Source of the DNA: Pelotomaculum sp.
GTDB taxonomy: Bacteria; Bacillota; Desulfotomaculia; Desulfotomaculales; Pelotomaculaceae
Reading direction: 5' to 3'
DNA length: 35,570 bases
Assembly (NCBI GenBank): GCA_022839445.1
Contig: JALHFC010000002.1
Coordinates: 1 to 35,570 of the forward strand
The notes under the pieces were generated by a model. That model worked only from the letters and a program-made list of their open reading frames with translations. It made no database searches and was not told the origin of the DNA. The position numbers were made by a program, and so were the translations under genes. Positions 23,726 to 31,285 of the stretch are shown piece after piece. The first letter of the stretch is position 1; every line of letters starts with the position of its first letter.

Positions 23726-24892
23726 TTATATAAATCTAAAGTTTTCACGCACCCGGCGCACTGTTTCCGACAGGACAGGTTCTTCTTTAACAAGGGCAAT
23801 CCTAACGTAACCCTCTCCCTGTTCGCCAAAGGCTACTCCTGGAATAACTATGACTCCTGCTTTCTCCAACAAGTCGGCTGTTAACGCTGTAGAGGAAGTA
23901 TAACCCGGTGGCAGTGGGGCCCAAATAAACATCGAAGCATTTGGCCTGGGTATTTCCCAGCCTATTTCACCCAGGCCGTCCACTAGTACATCCCGGCGGC
24001 GCCGGTATGTGCGGGCAGTTTCGGCCACACATTCCTGCGGGCCGCGCAATGCCGCAATTGCGGCTTCTTGCACAGCATAGAATACCCCATAATCAATATT
24101 AGACTTAATCAGGGCCAGCATTGCAAGGACTTCCCTATTGCCTACGGCAAAGCCGATTCTGCACCCGGCCATATTATACGTTTTGGAAAGGGAATAAAAC
24201 TCAATCCCTACTTCCTTTGCCCCCGGCGTTTCCAGAAAACTAACGGGTTTATAGCCGTCGTAAGCCAGTTCGGCGTAAGCAACATCATGACAGACCAGGA
24301 TGTCGTATTCGCGGGCGAACTCAACCACACTCGCAAAAAATTTTCCGTCGGCAGAAGCGGCTGTCGGATTGTTTGGATAGTTTAACCACATCATTTTCGC
24401 TTTTTTAGCATCTTCCCCGGATATGCGCGACAGATCCGGTAGAAAGTAGTTTTTTGCATGAAGTGGCATCGGGTGTATCTCCCCCTGGGCCATTAGAATG
24501 CTAAAGTTGTATATAGGATAACCTGGATCGGGGACTAGGGCTATGTCGCCGGGATCAATGTAAGCCAGGGCCAGGTGGGCCAATCCGTCCTGGGATCCCA
24601 TTAGCGCCAGCACCTCACTACCGGGGTCCAGGTCAACATTAAACCGTTTTTTATACCATTCGGCCACCGCCAGGTAAAGTCGGGGCATACCGACCAGGGA
24701 ATAAGTATAATTTAGAGGGTTATTTACCGAGTCACTTAAAGCCTTTATAATATGGGGGGCCGGCGGCAGGTCGGGGCTGCCGACACCTAGGTTTATTACC
24801 TCTATCCCTCTAGACTCAACCTTTTTTTTCCTTTCCTCCATCTCATTAAAGATACCTGAAGAAAGACTTTCCATCCGCTTTGCTTTTTGCAT
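23726..24892 (-). CDS. LL-diaminopimelate aminotransferase-like PLP enzyme
   Basis: About 388 residues from the ATG at 24892, which has GGGGGAG 6 nt upstream; the ATG at 24916 has no SD. It is a class I/II aminotransferase. INLGVGSPDLPPAPHI near residue 33 is the substrate loop, WLNYPNNPT near 160 and HDVAYAELAYDG near 195 bind PLP, and FYSLSKTYNMAGCRIGF near 223 carries the Schiff-base Lys; the Arg of the C-terminal domain lies in YVRIAL near 362. The pattern is that of the DapL2/LL-diaminopimelate aminotransferase-related branch, which makes LL-DAP from tetrahydrodipicolinate. There are no dap genes next to it, so alanine or aspartate transamination cannot be excluded. Confidence 0.82.
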   Translation of the reverse strand: MQKAKRMESLSSGIFNEMEERKKKVESRGIEVINLGVGSPDLPPAPHIIKALSDSVNNPLNYTYSLVGMPRLYLAVAEWYKKRFNVDLDPGSEVLALMGSQDGLAHLALAYIDPGDIALVPDPGYPIYNFSILMAQGEIHPMPLHAKNYFLPDLSRISGEDAKKAKMMWLNYPNNPTAASADGKFFASVVEFAREYDILVCHDVAYAELAYDGYKPVSFLETPGAKEVGIEFYSLSKTYNMAGCRIGFAVGNREVLAMLALIKSNIDYGVFYAVQEAAIAALRGPQECVAETARTYRRRRDVLVDGLGEIGWEIPRPNASMFIWAPLPPGYTSSTALTADLLEKAGVIVIPGVAFGEQGEGYVRIALVKEEPVLSETVRRVRENFRFI

Positions 24893-24966
24893 GATTACTC
24901 CCCCTAATAATTCCACTAATTGTTTTTTTAGAAAGCCCTCCCTTTCAACAAAGGCCGTTTTTGCGG

Positions 24967-25809
24967 CTAATTGGGGTAGGGTTTTAATTTATTAGTTGAT
25001 TTTGCCCTTTTAAGTTCAGTTACCACATTGTAGGGCACAGTCTTTATCCCTAACCGTCTTCCAGCCTTATGCCACGGGCTATGATAATCGGAACCGCCGG
25101 TCACAACTAGGCCATTTTCCCTGGCCAACCTGCAATAATAATTCGCCTGCTCCATTGAATGAGCAGGGTGGTATGCTTCCAGCCCGGCAAGTCCGGCAGC
25201 TATTAGTTCACCTAGTAACCGGCCCGCGTTGGTTAATCCGGGGTGGGCCAAGACCGGCACTCCCCCGGCGGATAAAATATGACGCACCGCCTCCACTGGT
25301 TTTATTTTGTAACGGGGAACATATGCCGGGCAACCGGCGCCGATATATTTTTTAAAAGCCTCTGAAACGTTTTCAACAACACCTGCCTCAACCAAAGCCG
25401 CGCCCAGGTGGGGTCGTCCTACCGATCCCGAACCGGAAATGGCCATTACCCTGTTTATATCCACGGCAACGCCAAGCTTTTGCAGGTTAACAACCATTTT
25501 TTTTATGCGGTCAACTCTCGCTTCACGGAACAGTTTAAGTTTGTCAAGAAATTTGCGGTTGTGCAGTTCTACCAGGTAGCCTAACACATGAACTTCTTCA
25601 CCCCGACACTCCGCCCCCAGCTCAATGCCTGGAATGATTTCTATTTTATGCCGCAAGCCGGCGCAAAAAGCCTCTTCGATCCCTTCCAGAGTGTCATGAT
25701 CGGTAATAGCGATGGCTTCTAAACCCAAAGCCTTCGCCTTGCCGACAACTTCTTCCGGACTGTCGGCGCCATCCGAAGCGTTAGTATGGACATGCAAATC
25801 TACCGGCAT
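24967..25809 (-). CDS. PHP-domain phosphoesterase
   Basis: A 280-residue PHP (polymerase and histidinol phosphatase) protein like YciV/TrpH-type 3',5'-nucleoside bisphosphate phosphatases. Metal ligands are visible in order: DLHVHTNASDG (residue 4), AITDHDT near 36, IPGIELGAE near 60, HVLGY near 73, AHPGL near 190, and GGSDYH near 239. The length and the gap between GIELGA and HPGL fit the family. It probably binds two or three metal ions and cleaves a phosphate ester; the exact substrate is unknown. AGGTGAA precedes the ATG. It lies 74 nt upstream of the aminotransferase, which is next in the same direction. Confidence 0.9.
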   Translation of the reverse strand: MPVDLHVHTNASDGADSPEEVVGKAKALGLEAIAITDHDTLEGIEEAFCAGLRHKIEIIPGIELGAECRGEEVHVLGYLVELHNRKFLDKLKLFREARVDRIKKMVVNLQKLGVAVDINRVMAISGSGSVGRPHLGAALVEAGVVENVSEAFKKYIGAGCPAYVPRYKIKPVEAVRHILSAGGVPVLAHPGLTNAGRLLGELIAAGLAGLEAYHPAHSMEQANYYCRLARENGLVVTGGSDYHSPWHKAGRRLGIKTVPYNVVTELKRAKSTNKLKPYPN

Positions 25810-25920
25810 GATAATTCACCTGCTGTAATTTGGACAATAGTTGTTTAAAACCTTCCCAGGCGTCTTTAAAAATATATATTTAGGGTATCACTTAAAATGA
25901 AAAAGGTAAACCTAGAAAAA

Positions 25921-25956
25921 TTAGACCTATTTATTCAAATGAATAAATAGGTCTAA
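25921..25956 (-). terminator. long perfect inverted repeat ending spoVS
   Basis: A 17-bp perfect inverted repeat (25921-25937 and 25940-25956) with a two-base AA spacer lies just after the spoVS stop. On the minus strand it is followed by TTTTT, which fits an intrinsic terminator. The exactness of the 17 pairs is unusual. Confidence 0.75.
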
Positions 25957-25981
25957 TATAACTAATCTATAACTATTTTTG

Positions 25982-26242
25982 TTACCTTGGCTCAACAATT
26001 AGCTTGATGGCTGTCCTTTCTTCTCCGTCAATAATAATGTCGGTAAAAGCGGGAATACAGATTAGGTCGACTCCACTAGGCGCCACAAATCCTCTTGCAA
26101 TAGCTACTGCTTTTACAGCCTGGTTAAGCGCGCCCGCGCCAATGGCCTGCATTTCGGCGCACCCCCGTTCACGAAGCACACCTGCCAGGGCGCCAGCTAC
26201 GGAATTTGGATTAGATTTTGCTGAAACCTTTAAGACTTCCAT
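25982..26242 (-). CDS. spoVS: stage V sporulation protein S
   Basis: An 86-residue SpoVS, needed for dehydration and coat assembly steps of sporulation in Bacillus. The full-length match is nearly invariant across spore formers: MEVLKVSAKSNPNSVAGALAG at the start, QAIGAGALNQAVKA in the middle and VDLICIPAFTDI near 58 (Alba-like fold). AAGGAGG is 7 nt before the ATG and a SigH-like promoter lies about 65 nt upstream. It confirms a spore-forming host. It is followed by a long inverted repeat terminator. Confidence 0.97.
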   Translation of the reverse strand: MEVLKVSAKSNPNSVAGALAGVLRERGCAEMQAIGAGALNQAVKAVAIARGFVAPSGVDLICIPAFTDIIIDGEERTAIKLIVEPR

Positions 26243-26304
26243 TCAAGCAACCTCCTTCGTTACTTTATAAAAACTTACTATCCTGAACTCCCTGTAAATG
26301 ATTA

Positions 26305-26331
26305 TATTTCGCCGGCAGTTGGAAAATTCCT
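26305..26331 (-). promoter_or_regulatory. SigH-like promoter of spoVS
   Basis: On the minus strand AGGAATT at 26325-26331 (within AAAAGGAATTTT) and GGCGAAATA at 26305-26313 are separated by 11 nt. This fits the SigH consensus (RnAGGAWWW, 11-12 nt, RnnGAATWW) with one mismatch in the -10. SpoVS is SigH-dependent in Bacillus subtilis. Confidence 0.55.
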
Positions 26332-26399
26332 TTTTGTAACTGGAAAATATTTTATAATGTTTCAAAATGAAAGCGTTATGTATTGAGGGTCATCACTCG

Positions 26400-27179
26400 C
26401 TACTCGTAATTCTGGATCCGTGTGATGGAGGTAGCTTCACCGGTTTCTTCATTTATATCTATGACGGCGGCGTTGAACTGAAAAGCCCCTGTCGCAACCT
26501 CAAACCGCTGGGGAATACCGGTCATAAACTTTTCAATGATTATGCCCTTTTTAACTCCAAGCACGGAATTCGACGGACCGGTCATGCCCAGATCAGTGAT
26601 ATAGGCGGTTCCTCCAGGTAGTATGCGCTCATCTGCGGTTTGGACATGGGTATGTGTACCCACCACCGCAGATACACGCCCGTCCAGATGCCAACCGAAA
26701 GCAATCTTTTCCGAGGTAGCCTCCGCGTGAAAGTCTATAACTATGACATTTGCGCTCTCTTTTAATTTTGCTACCAACTCATCCGCCTTGCGGAAAGGAC
26801 AATCCACCGCTTCGACGTAAACCCGCCCAACCAGGTTAATCACACCGACCTTAACGTTCCGGCGGGTCTCAAAGACACCGGTTCCAAAGCCGGGCACACC
26901 AGGCGGGTAATTGGCCGGCCGGATAATTCTTGCTTCCTGGTCTATGTAACTAAAAGCCTCTTTTTTGTTCCATACATGGTTACCCATAGTGAGGATATTT
27001 ACTCCATATGAAAACAGCTCCTGAGCTACCTCTTTTGTAATGCCTTTCCCCCCGGCTGCATTTTCTCCGTTGGCTATTACCAAATCAAGATCGAATTGCC
27101 TTTTTAAATCGGGCAAGTTAACCTTAACAGCCCTGCGGCCGGGACGACCGACAATATCCCCAATCATCAACAGGCGCAA
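26400..27179 (-). CDS. ymdB: YmdB-type metallophosphoesterase
   Basis: A 259-residue calcineurin-like phosphoesterase of the YmdB (TIGR00282) family, a phosphodiesterase of cyclic nucleotides in B. subtilis that affects biofilm and stationary-phase behaviour. The metal ligands are in GDIVGRPGR at residue 7, ANGENAAGG near 36, MGNHVWN near 65, IDFHAEATSEK near 148 and GTHTHVQTAD near 173. Length is usual. The TTG at 27179 has GGGGG 9 nt upstream. It lies between spoVS and an unknown gene next to rny, the common clostridial order. Confidence 0.93.
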   Translation of the reverse strand: MRLLMIGDIVGRPGRRAVKVNLPDLKRQFDLDLVIANGENAAGGKGITKEVAQELFSYGVNILTMGNHVWNKKEAFSYIDQEARIIRPANYPPGVPGFGTGVFETRRNVKVGVINLVGRVYVEAVDCPFRKADELVAKLKESANVIVIDFHAEATSEKIAFGWHLDGRVSAVVGTHTHVQTADERILPGGTAYITDLGMTGPSNSVLGVKKGIIIEKFMTGIPQRFEVATGAFQFNAAVIDINEETGEATSITRIQNYE

Positions 27180-27193
27180 TAATTTAACCCCCG

Positions 27194-27712
27194 TTACTTG
27201 TTAAATACCAAAACCTTGCCCTCTTCGCGAAAAGCAAAAAGATATTTACCTTCGATTGAGCCCCTTATGCTGTCCAGCATATGCTCGATCATTTCTTCCT
27301 GGTAAATCTGTTCCTCCTCGATAAGACGCCTATTTTCTTCAGTAACCAGCTTTTTATTAAGGTACTGTTGAAACAGTTCAACAATTAATTTAATTTCTTC
27401 CTGTGCAAGTGTGTCTATATCCCGCTGCACTTCGATCAAGGTAAGGTTGTCACAAACCTGGTGATTTAGGGAGATCAGCCTGACTTCCCTACCTTCCAGG
27501 AGATTGTAGACTTCAATGCTGGAAGTTATTTTTTCTTTTAAACTGTCCAGTTGGTAATCCTCAAGCACCTGCGAGTACATAAATGTGAACTTAAATAACT
27601 GGTTTTCCGGATTATAATTGATGGTAGCTACTTCCGGATAACGTACAAGAATTGAGATCAATAGACCTACACTGTCTTTCTGATCGCCCTTGCCTTTGTA
27701 CCGGACTCCCAA
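27194..27712 (-). CDS. conserved-looking protein of unknown function
   Basis: About 172 residues. The TTG at 27712 is preferred because AAGGGAAGG lies 8 nt upstream; the GTG at 27721 abuts that SD. I do not recognise a domain. The N-terminal 70 residues look alpha/beta (LLISILVRYPEVATINYNPE then LFKFTFMY), followed by a long charged helix region from about 70 to 150 (VQRDIDTLAQEE, EENRRLIEEEQIYQEEMIEH), and the end KYLFAFREEGKVLVFNK. The placement between rny and ymdB, with 14 nt to the ymdB start, implies cotranscription with ymdB. Function cannot be told; a role beside RNase Y or YmdB in RNA or nucleotide signalling is only suggested by position. Confidence 0.6.
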   Translation of the reverse strand: MGVRYKGKGDQKDSVGLLISILVRYPEVATINYNPENQLFKFTFMYSQVLEDYQLDSLKEKITSSIEVYNLLEGREVRLISLNHQVCDNLTLIEVQRDIDTLAQEEIKLIVELFQQYLNKKLVTEENRRLIEEEQIYQEEMIEHMLDSIRGSIEGKYLFAFREEGKVLVFNK

Positions 27713-27812
27713 CGCCGTCACCTTCCCTTAAAAACCTACAGATAAAAAGACATTCTGTTTAGAATACGTTATTCCTGCTTTTTTTCGCGATGATCCCCTA
27801 ATAATTTCTACC

Positions 27813-27854
27813 AAAAAAGAGAAGGCGGCCCTTTTTGGGGCCGCTCTCTTTTAT
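27813..27854. terminator. terminator at the end of rny
   Basis: AAGAGA-GGCGGCC and GGGCCGC-CTCTTTT form a long stem with a T-rich loop. On the minus strand it is followed by CTTCTCTTTTTT, so it ends rny; the reverse polarity also carries CTCTTTTATTTT. Confidence 0.8.
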
Positions 27855-29395
27855 TTTGCATAATCAACCACCCTGGTCTCCCTAATAATCATAACCTTAA
27901 TTTGACCGGGGTAATCTAACTCATTTTCAATTTTTTTGGTAATATCTTTAACCAGACGAATAGCGGCCAGGTCATCAACTTTGTCAGGTTTAACCATGAT
28001 CCGGATTTCCCGCCCGGCCTGAATGGCAAAAGACTTGTCCACTCCCTCAAAAGAGTTGGCGATTTCTTCAAGCTTGGTAAGCCGCTTAATATATGATTCC
28101 AAAGTTTCTCGGCGGGCTCCGGGACGGGCTGCTGATACAGCATCGGCAGCCTGGACAAGGACAGCAATGATGGTCTTGGGATCTTCATCCCCGTGGTGGG
28201 TAGCAATAGCATGGATCACATCATGAGACTCACGGTATTTTTTAGCCAGGTCAACACCGATGCTCACGTGGGGACCTTCCATCTCGTGGTCCACCGACTT
28301 GCCGATATCATGCAATAGACCGGCCCTCTTTGTTATTTGGATATCGGCGCCTATCTCAGAAGCCATCAGCCCGGCTAGATGGGCGACTTCAATAGAGTGT
28401 TTCAAAACATTTTGCCCATAACTGGTGCGGAATTTGAGACGTCCCAAAAGTGTAACCAATTCGGGATGTAGTCCATGTACGCCCGTTTCAAAAGTAGCCT
28501 GTTCCCCAGCTTCCCTAATTTGAGTATTTACTTCTTTTTGGGCCTTTTCGACCATTTCTTCAATACGGGCCGGATGAATCCTGCCGTCGATAATAAGTTT
28601 TTCCAGGGCAATCCGGGCAACTTCCCGGCGAATAGGATCAAAACCGGATAATATTACCGCTTCCGGCGTGTCGTCAATGATCAAATCAATCCCTGTTAAC
28701 GTTTCAAAAGCGCGGATGTTTCTGCCCTCCCGGCCAATGATCCGCCCTTTCATCTCATCGCTGGGTAAGGGCATCACGGTTACAGTGGTTTCGGCTACGT
28801 GATCCGCCGCGCACCTCTGAATAGCCAGTGAAATAATATCCCGCGCACGTTTTTCCCCTTCTTCTTTAGCCTTATTCTCTATTTCCTTTATCATCATGGC
28901 AGCTTCATGCTGCATTTCTTTTTCAATACCGTCTAACAAAACTTGTTTCGCATCTTCGGAGGTCATGCCCGATATACGCTCCAGCTCACCCAACTGGCGG
29001 TTGTAAACTTCCGTGAGCTGGGCTTTTGTAGCATCGATGTCCAGCTCTTTCTGGCTGAGGACTTCCTCTTTTTTTTCAATCGAGTCAACTTTTCGATCCA
29101 GGGTTTCTTCTTTTTGCATCAAGCGACGCTCCAGCCTCTGAAGCTCCGACCTGCGATCCCGGTTTTCCCTTTCCATATCGTTGCGTAATTTTAGTACTTC
29201 TTCCTTGGCCTCTAAGACAGACTCTCTCTTTTTGGCCTCGGCCTCCTTTTCGGCTACTTCCATGATTTTTTTAGCTTCAGTTTCCGCAGAAGCAATCTTT
29301 GCTTCCGCTAGATATTTTCTTAAAAAATATCCGATAACGAAAGCTACCAGCATTAATATTATAGGTACTATAAATGTGATACTATTGGCATCCAT
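27851..29395 (-). CDS. rny: ribonuclease Y
   Basis: A 514-residue membrane-anchored endoribonuclease that starts bulk mRNA decay in Gram-positives. The N-terminal transmembrane helix spans about residues 5-27 (ITFIVPIILMLVAFVIGYF), then a long coiled coil to about 180. A KH domain with GRIIGREGRNIRAFE is near residue 215, and the HD domain is near 335-425, with HSIEVAHLAG, LLHDIGKSVDHE and HHGDEDP metal residues. The start is the ATG at 29395 after GGGGAGGTGAATTAT; the TTG at 29455 lies inside the preceding terminator hairpin and would add 20 residues absent from the family. A terminator-ending RNA gene lies 43 nt upstream. Confidence 0.96.
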   Translation of the reverse strand: MDANSITFIVPIILMLVAFVIGYFLRKYLAEAKIASAETEAKKIMEVAEKEAEAKKRESVLEAKEEVLKLRNDMERENRDRRSELQRLERRLMQKEETLDRKVDSIEKKEEVLSQKELDIDATKAQLTEVYNRQLGELERISGMTSEDAKQVLLDGIEKEMQHEAAMMIKEIENKAKEEGEKRARDIISLAIQRCAADHVAETTVTVMPLPSDEMKGRIIGREGRNIRAFETLTGIDLIIDDTPEAVILSGFDPIRREVARIALEKLIIDGRIHPARIEEMVEKAQKEVNTQIREAGEQATFETGVHGLHPELVTLLGRLKFRTSYGQNVLKHSIEVAHLAGLMASEIGADIQITKRAGLLHDIGKSVDHEMEGPHVSIGVDLAKKYRESHDVIHAIATHHGDEDPKTIIAVLVQAADAVSAARPGARRETLESYIKRLTKLEEIANSFEGVDKSFAIQAGREIRIMVKPDKVDDLAAIRLVKDITKKIENELDYPGQIKVMIIRETRVVDYAK

Positions 29396-29437
29396 ATAAT
29401 TCACCTCCCCATTAAAATGATAGTCTTTTTTTGCAAC

Positions 29438-29463
29438 AAAAAAAACACCGAGCAAAACTCGGT
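29438..29463 (-). terminator. intrinsic terminator of the 6S-like RNA
   Basis: On the minus strand ACCGAG, a TTTTG loop and CTCGGT form a six-pair stem followed by G and eight T residues. It lies directly outside the closing stem of the RNA and 43 nt before the rny ATG. Confidence 0.85.
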
Positions 29464-29644
29464 AGAAAAAGAACTGATACTACTTTTATACTTGCCCAGA
29501 GCACGATAAGAAAATAGACCCTAATTACAGGCACTATCATACTATCCGGCCGGGTAGCCCCGGCTAGACTCTTGCCGCTGAAACTATTGGATTTTATCTA
29601 TAATAAAACCCGTACATTGTAGCATCTAATTCTACTTTCTCCCA
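29446..29644 (-). ncRNA. ssrS: 6S-like regulatory RNA
   Basis: No gene fits 29396-29692, yet it has all parts of an RNA gene: a near-perfect SigA promoter, a rod-shaped fold and a terminator, all on the minus strand. The closing stem pairs GATGCTAC with GTAGTATC over eight pairs (one G-U), and continues outward with AGAAAG/TCTTTTT-type pairs, giving a stem from about 29619-29640 with 29464-29483. Inward, an open region is followed by smaller paired stretches (CC-AAT-CAG with CTG-ATT-GG; GGCA/TGCC) and a terminal GCCGGG/CCCGGC hairpin (29549-29554 and 29559-29564). A 185-200 nt rod with a large internal loop is the 6S RNA plan, which mimics an open promoter and binds SigA RNA polymerase. The central loop has CTCTGGGC on the 3' side. 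6S identity is inferred from shape, not sequence match. Ends are approximate. Confidence 0.65.
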
Positions 29645-29650
29645 TGCTGT

Positions 29651-29679
29651 ATTGTACAGTTTTTTTAAAAAACTGTCAA
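29651..29679 (-). promoter_or_regulatory. SigA promoter of the 6S-like RNA
   Basis: On the minus strand TTGACA (29674-29679) and TACAAT (29651-29656) are separated by 17 nt, the ideal spacing, with five of six matches in the -10. It lies only a few bases after the recX stop. Expected transcription start is near 29644. Confidence 0.85.
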
Positions 29680-29692
29680 GGCTAAACAAAAC

Positions 29693-30142
29693 CTATTCAT
29701 CCCGGAGAACACGGCAAACCCGGCCTATAACTTCACATGAAAATCCCCTGCGCTGGAGATAGCCCCAAAGACGTTGTAGCGAGCGCGCATCTTCGGATAA
29801 CCCAAGCTTTTTTTTGGCTAAATTCAGCGCTGCTTCGTATTCTTCTTCCGGGTCAAGTTCAGCCAAAGTCTCCTCAATAATCCCTACATCCACACCTTTC
29901 CCCAGCAGCTCCTGCTTCAATCCAGGGCAACCTCTTTTTAACCGCCTTTCCCTGATCCAAAGCCGGGCATATTCTTTATCATCGATATAGTTGTAGCTTT
30001 CCATCAGGCTTAATACTTTTTCGACAGTAGCCCCAGAGTACCCTTTTTTCCTAAGACGCTGTTCCAGTTGGCGCCCGGTCTGCCGCCGGACAGCCAGCAC
30101 ACTGTAAGCAAATGACCTGGCTTTGGTATACTCGTCCTCCAC
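29693..30142 (-). CDS. recX: regulatory protein RecX
   Basis: A 149-residue all-helical RecX that binds RecA filaments and modulates their growth. Its three-helix repeats are visible: ARSFAYSVLAVRRQTGRQLEQRLRKKG, then SLMESYNYIDDKEYARLWIRERR, and the C-terminal RLWGYLQRRGFSCEVIGRVCR. The GTG at 30142 follows the recA TAA with no gap, and GAGAGG about 12 nt upstream in recA serves as SD. The length is short of long Bacillus RecX (264) but normal for clostridia. It shares the recA promoter and LexA box. Confidence 0.93.
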   Translation of the reverse strand: MEDEYTKARSFAYSVLAVRRQTGRQLEQRLRKKGYSGATVEKVLSLMESYNYIDDKEYARLWIRERRLKRGCPGLKQELLGKGVDVGIIEETLAELDPEEEYEAALNLAKKKLGLSEDARSLQRLWGYLQRRGFSCEVIGRVCRVLRDE

Positions 30143-31183
30143 TTATTGGGCCGACCTCTCTTCCGGCGCAGCTCGGCCGGGTTCAACTTTCGCCCCGCCT
30201 ATACTCAAAGCCTGGCGAACTTTAACCTCAATCTCGCCGGTAACATCCGGGTGCTCTTTAAGATATTCCTTGACATTTTCCCTGCCCTGGCCCAGCCTTT
30301 CCTCGCCGTATGAATACCAAGCCCCGCTTTTATTGACTATATTCAAATCAGCGGCAATATCTAAAATGCTCCCCTCTTTGGATATACCGGCGCCGTACAT
30401 TATATCGAAATCGGCATGCTTAAACGGCGGGGCAATTTTATTTTTCACAACTTTAACCCTGGTCCGGCTGCCGATCATTTCAGTGCCCTGCTTGATATTT
30501 TCCTGCTTGCGCACTTCTAACCGCACCGTCGCATAAAATTTCAGCGCTCTACCCCCTGTAGTAATCTCGGGTGAACCGTAGATCACCCCTACCTTTTCAC
30601 GGATTTGGTTAATGAATACAACTGTAGTCCTGGACTTACTGATGGCCCCGGTAAGCTTTCGCAGAGCCTGCGACATTAGGCGGGCATGAAGTCCGACATG
30701 GGAGTCCCCCATTTCGCCTTCAATCTCGGCGCGGGGCACAAGGGCCGCTACACTGTCTACAACAATGATGTCTATGGCCCCGCTGCGGACCAATGCTTCG
30801 GTAATCTCAAGGGCCTGTTCGCCGGTGTCGGGCTGGGATACCAGTAGATTTTCAATATCCACTCCCAGGTTGTTGGCATATGTCGGATCAAGAGCATGCT
30901 CCGCGTCAACAAAAGCCGCCGTACCGCCCATTTTCTGAGCTTCGGCAATAATATGAAGGGCTACGGTAGTTTTACCGGATGACTCCGGACCGAATATTTC
31001 AATCACCCTGCCACGCGGCACACCACCAACACCTAAAGCTACATCCAATGCCAAGGCGCCGGTAGGAATGACCTCGACGTTTAGCTTAGCTGAAGCTTCC
31101 CCTAGTTTCATTATCGAACCTTTACCAAATTGCCGCTCAATTTGCGATAAAGCCCGCTCTAAGGCCTTCTGTTTATCCGACAA
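30143..31183 (-). CDS. recA: recombinase A
   Basis: A 346-residue RecA, the strand-exchange ATPase and LexA co-protease. The Walker A GPESSGKT is near residue 65, DAEHALDP near 95, VVDSVAALVP near 141 and the DNA-binding loop L2 region TVVFINQIREKVGV near 190. The C-terminal tail is acidic and short. The TTG at 31183 is the best start: GGGAG lies 8 nt before it and the protein then begins SDKQKALERAL, exactly the Bacillus-type N-terminus; the GTG at 31192 abuts the SD. A SigA promoter with a LexA box lies upstream. Confidence 0.98.
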   Translation of the reverse strand: MSDKQKALERALSQIERQFGKGSIMKLGEASAKLNVEVIPTGALALDVALGVGGVPRGRVIEIFGPESSGKTTVALHIIAEAQKMGGTAAFVDAEHALDPTYANNLGVDIENLLVSQPDTGEQALEITEALVRSGAIDIIVVDSVAALVPRAEIEGEMGDSHVGLHARLMSQALRKLTGAISKSRTTVVFINQIREKVGVIYGSPEITTGGRALKFYATVRLEVRKQENIKQGTEMIGSRTRVKVVKNKIAPPFKHADFDIMYGAGISKEGSILDIAADLNIVNKSGAWYSYGEERLGQGRENVKEYLKEHPDVTGEIEVKVRQALSIGGAKVEPGRAAPEERSAQ

Positions 31184-31213
31184 TGTACTCACTCCCTTTC
31201 TAATTCCATTATG

Positions 31214-31227
31214 TGAACAAAGGTTCG
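31214..31227 (-). promoter_or_regulatory. LexA (SOS) box of recA
   Basis: On the minus strand CGAACCTTTGTTCA matches the Gram-positive LexA core GAAC-N4-GTTC and the flanking C of CGAACNNNNGTTCG, with only the last G changed. It lies between the -10 and the recA start, where LexA would block transcription. Confidence 0.75.
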
Positions 31228-31238
31228 CATTTGCATAA

Positions 31239-31268
31239 ATTATAATGTTGTATTGCGGAGCATGTCAA
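31239..31268 (-). promoter_or_regulatory. SigA promoter of recA
   Basis: On the minus strand TTGACA (31263-31268), 18 nt and TATAAT (31239-31244). Both hexamers match the consensus at all positions. It lies between the DEAD-box gene stop and the LexA box. Confidence 0.85.
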
Positions 31269-31285
31269 CTACAAATATCATAATA

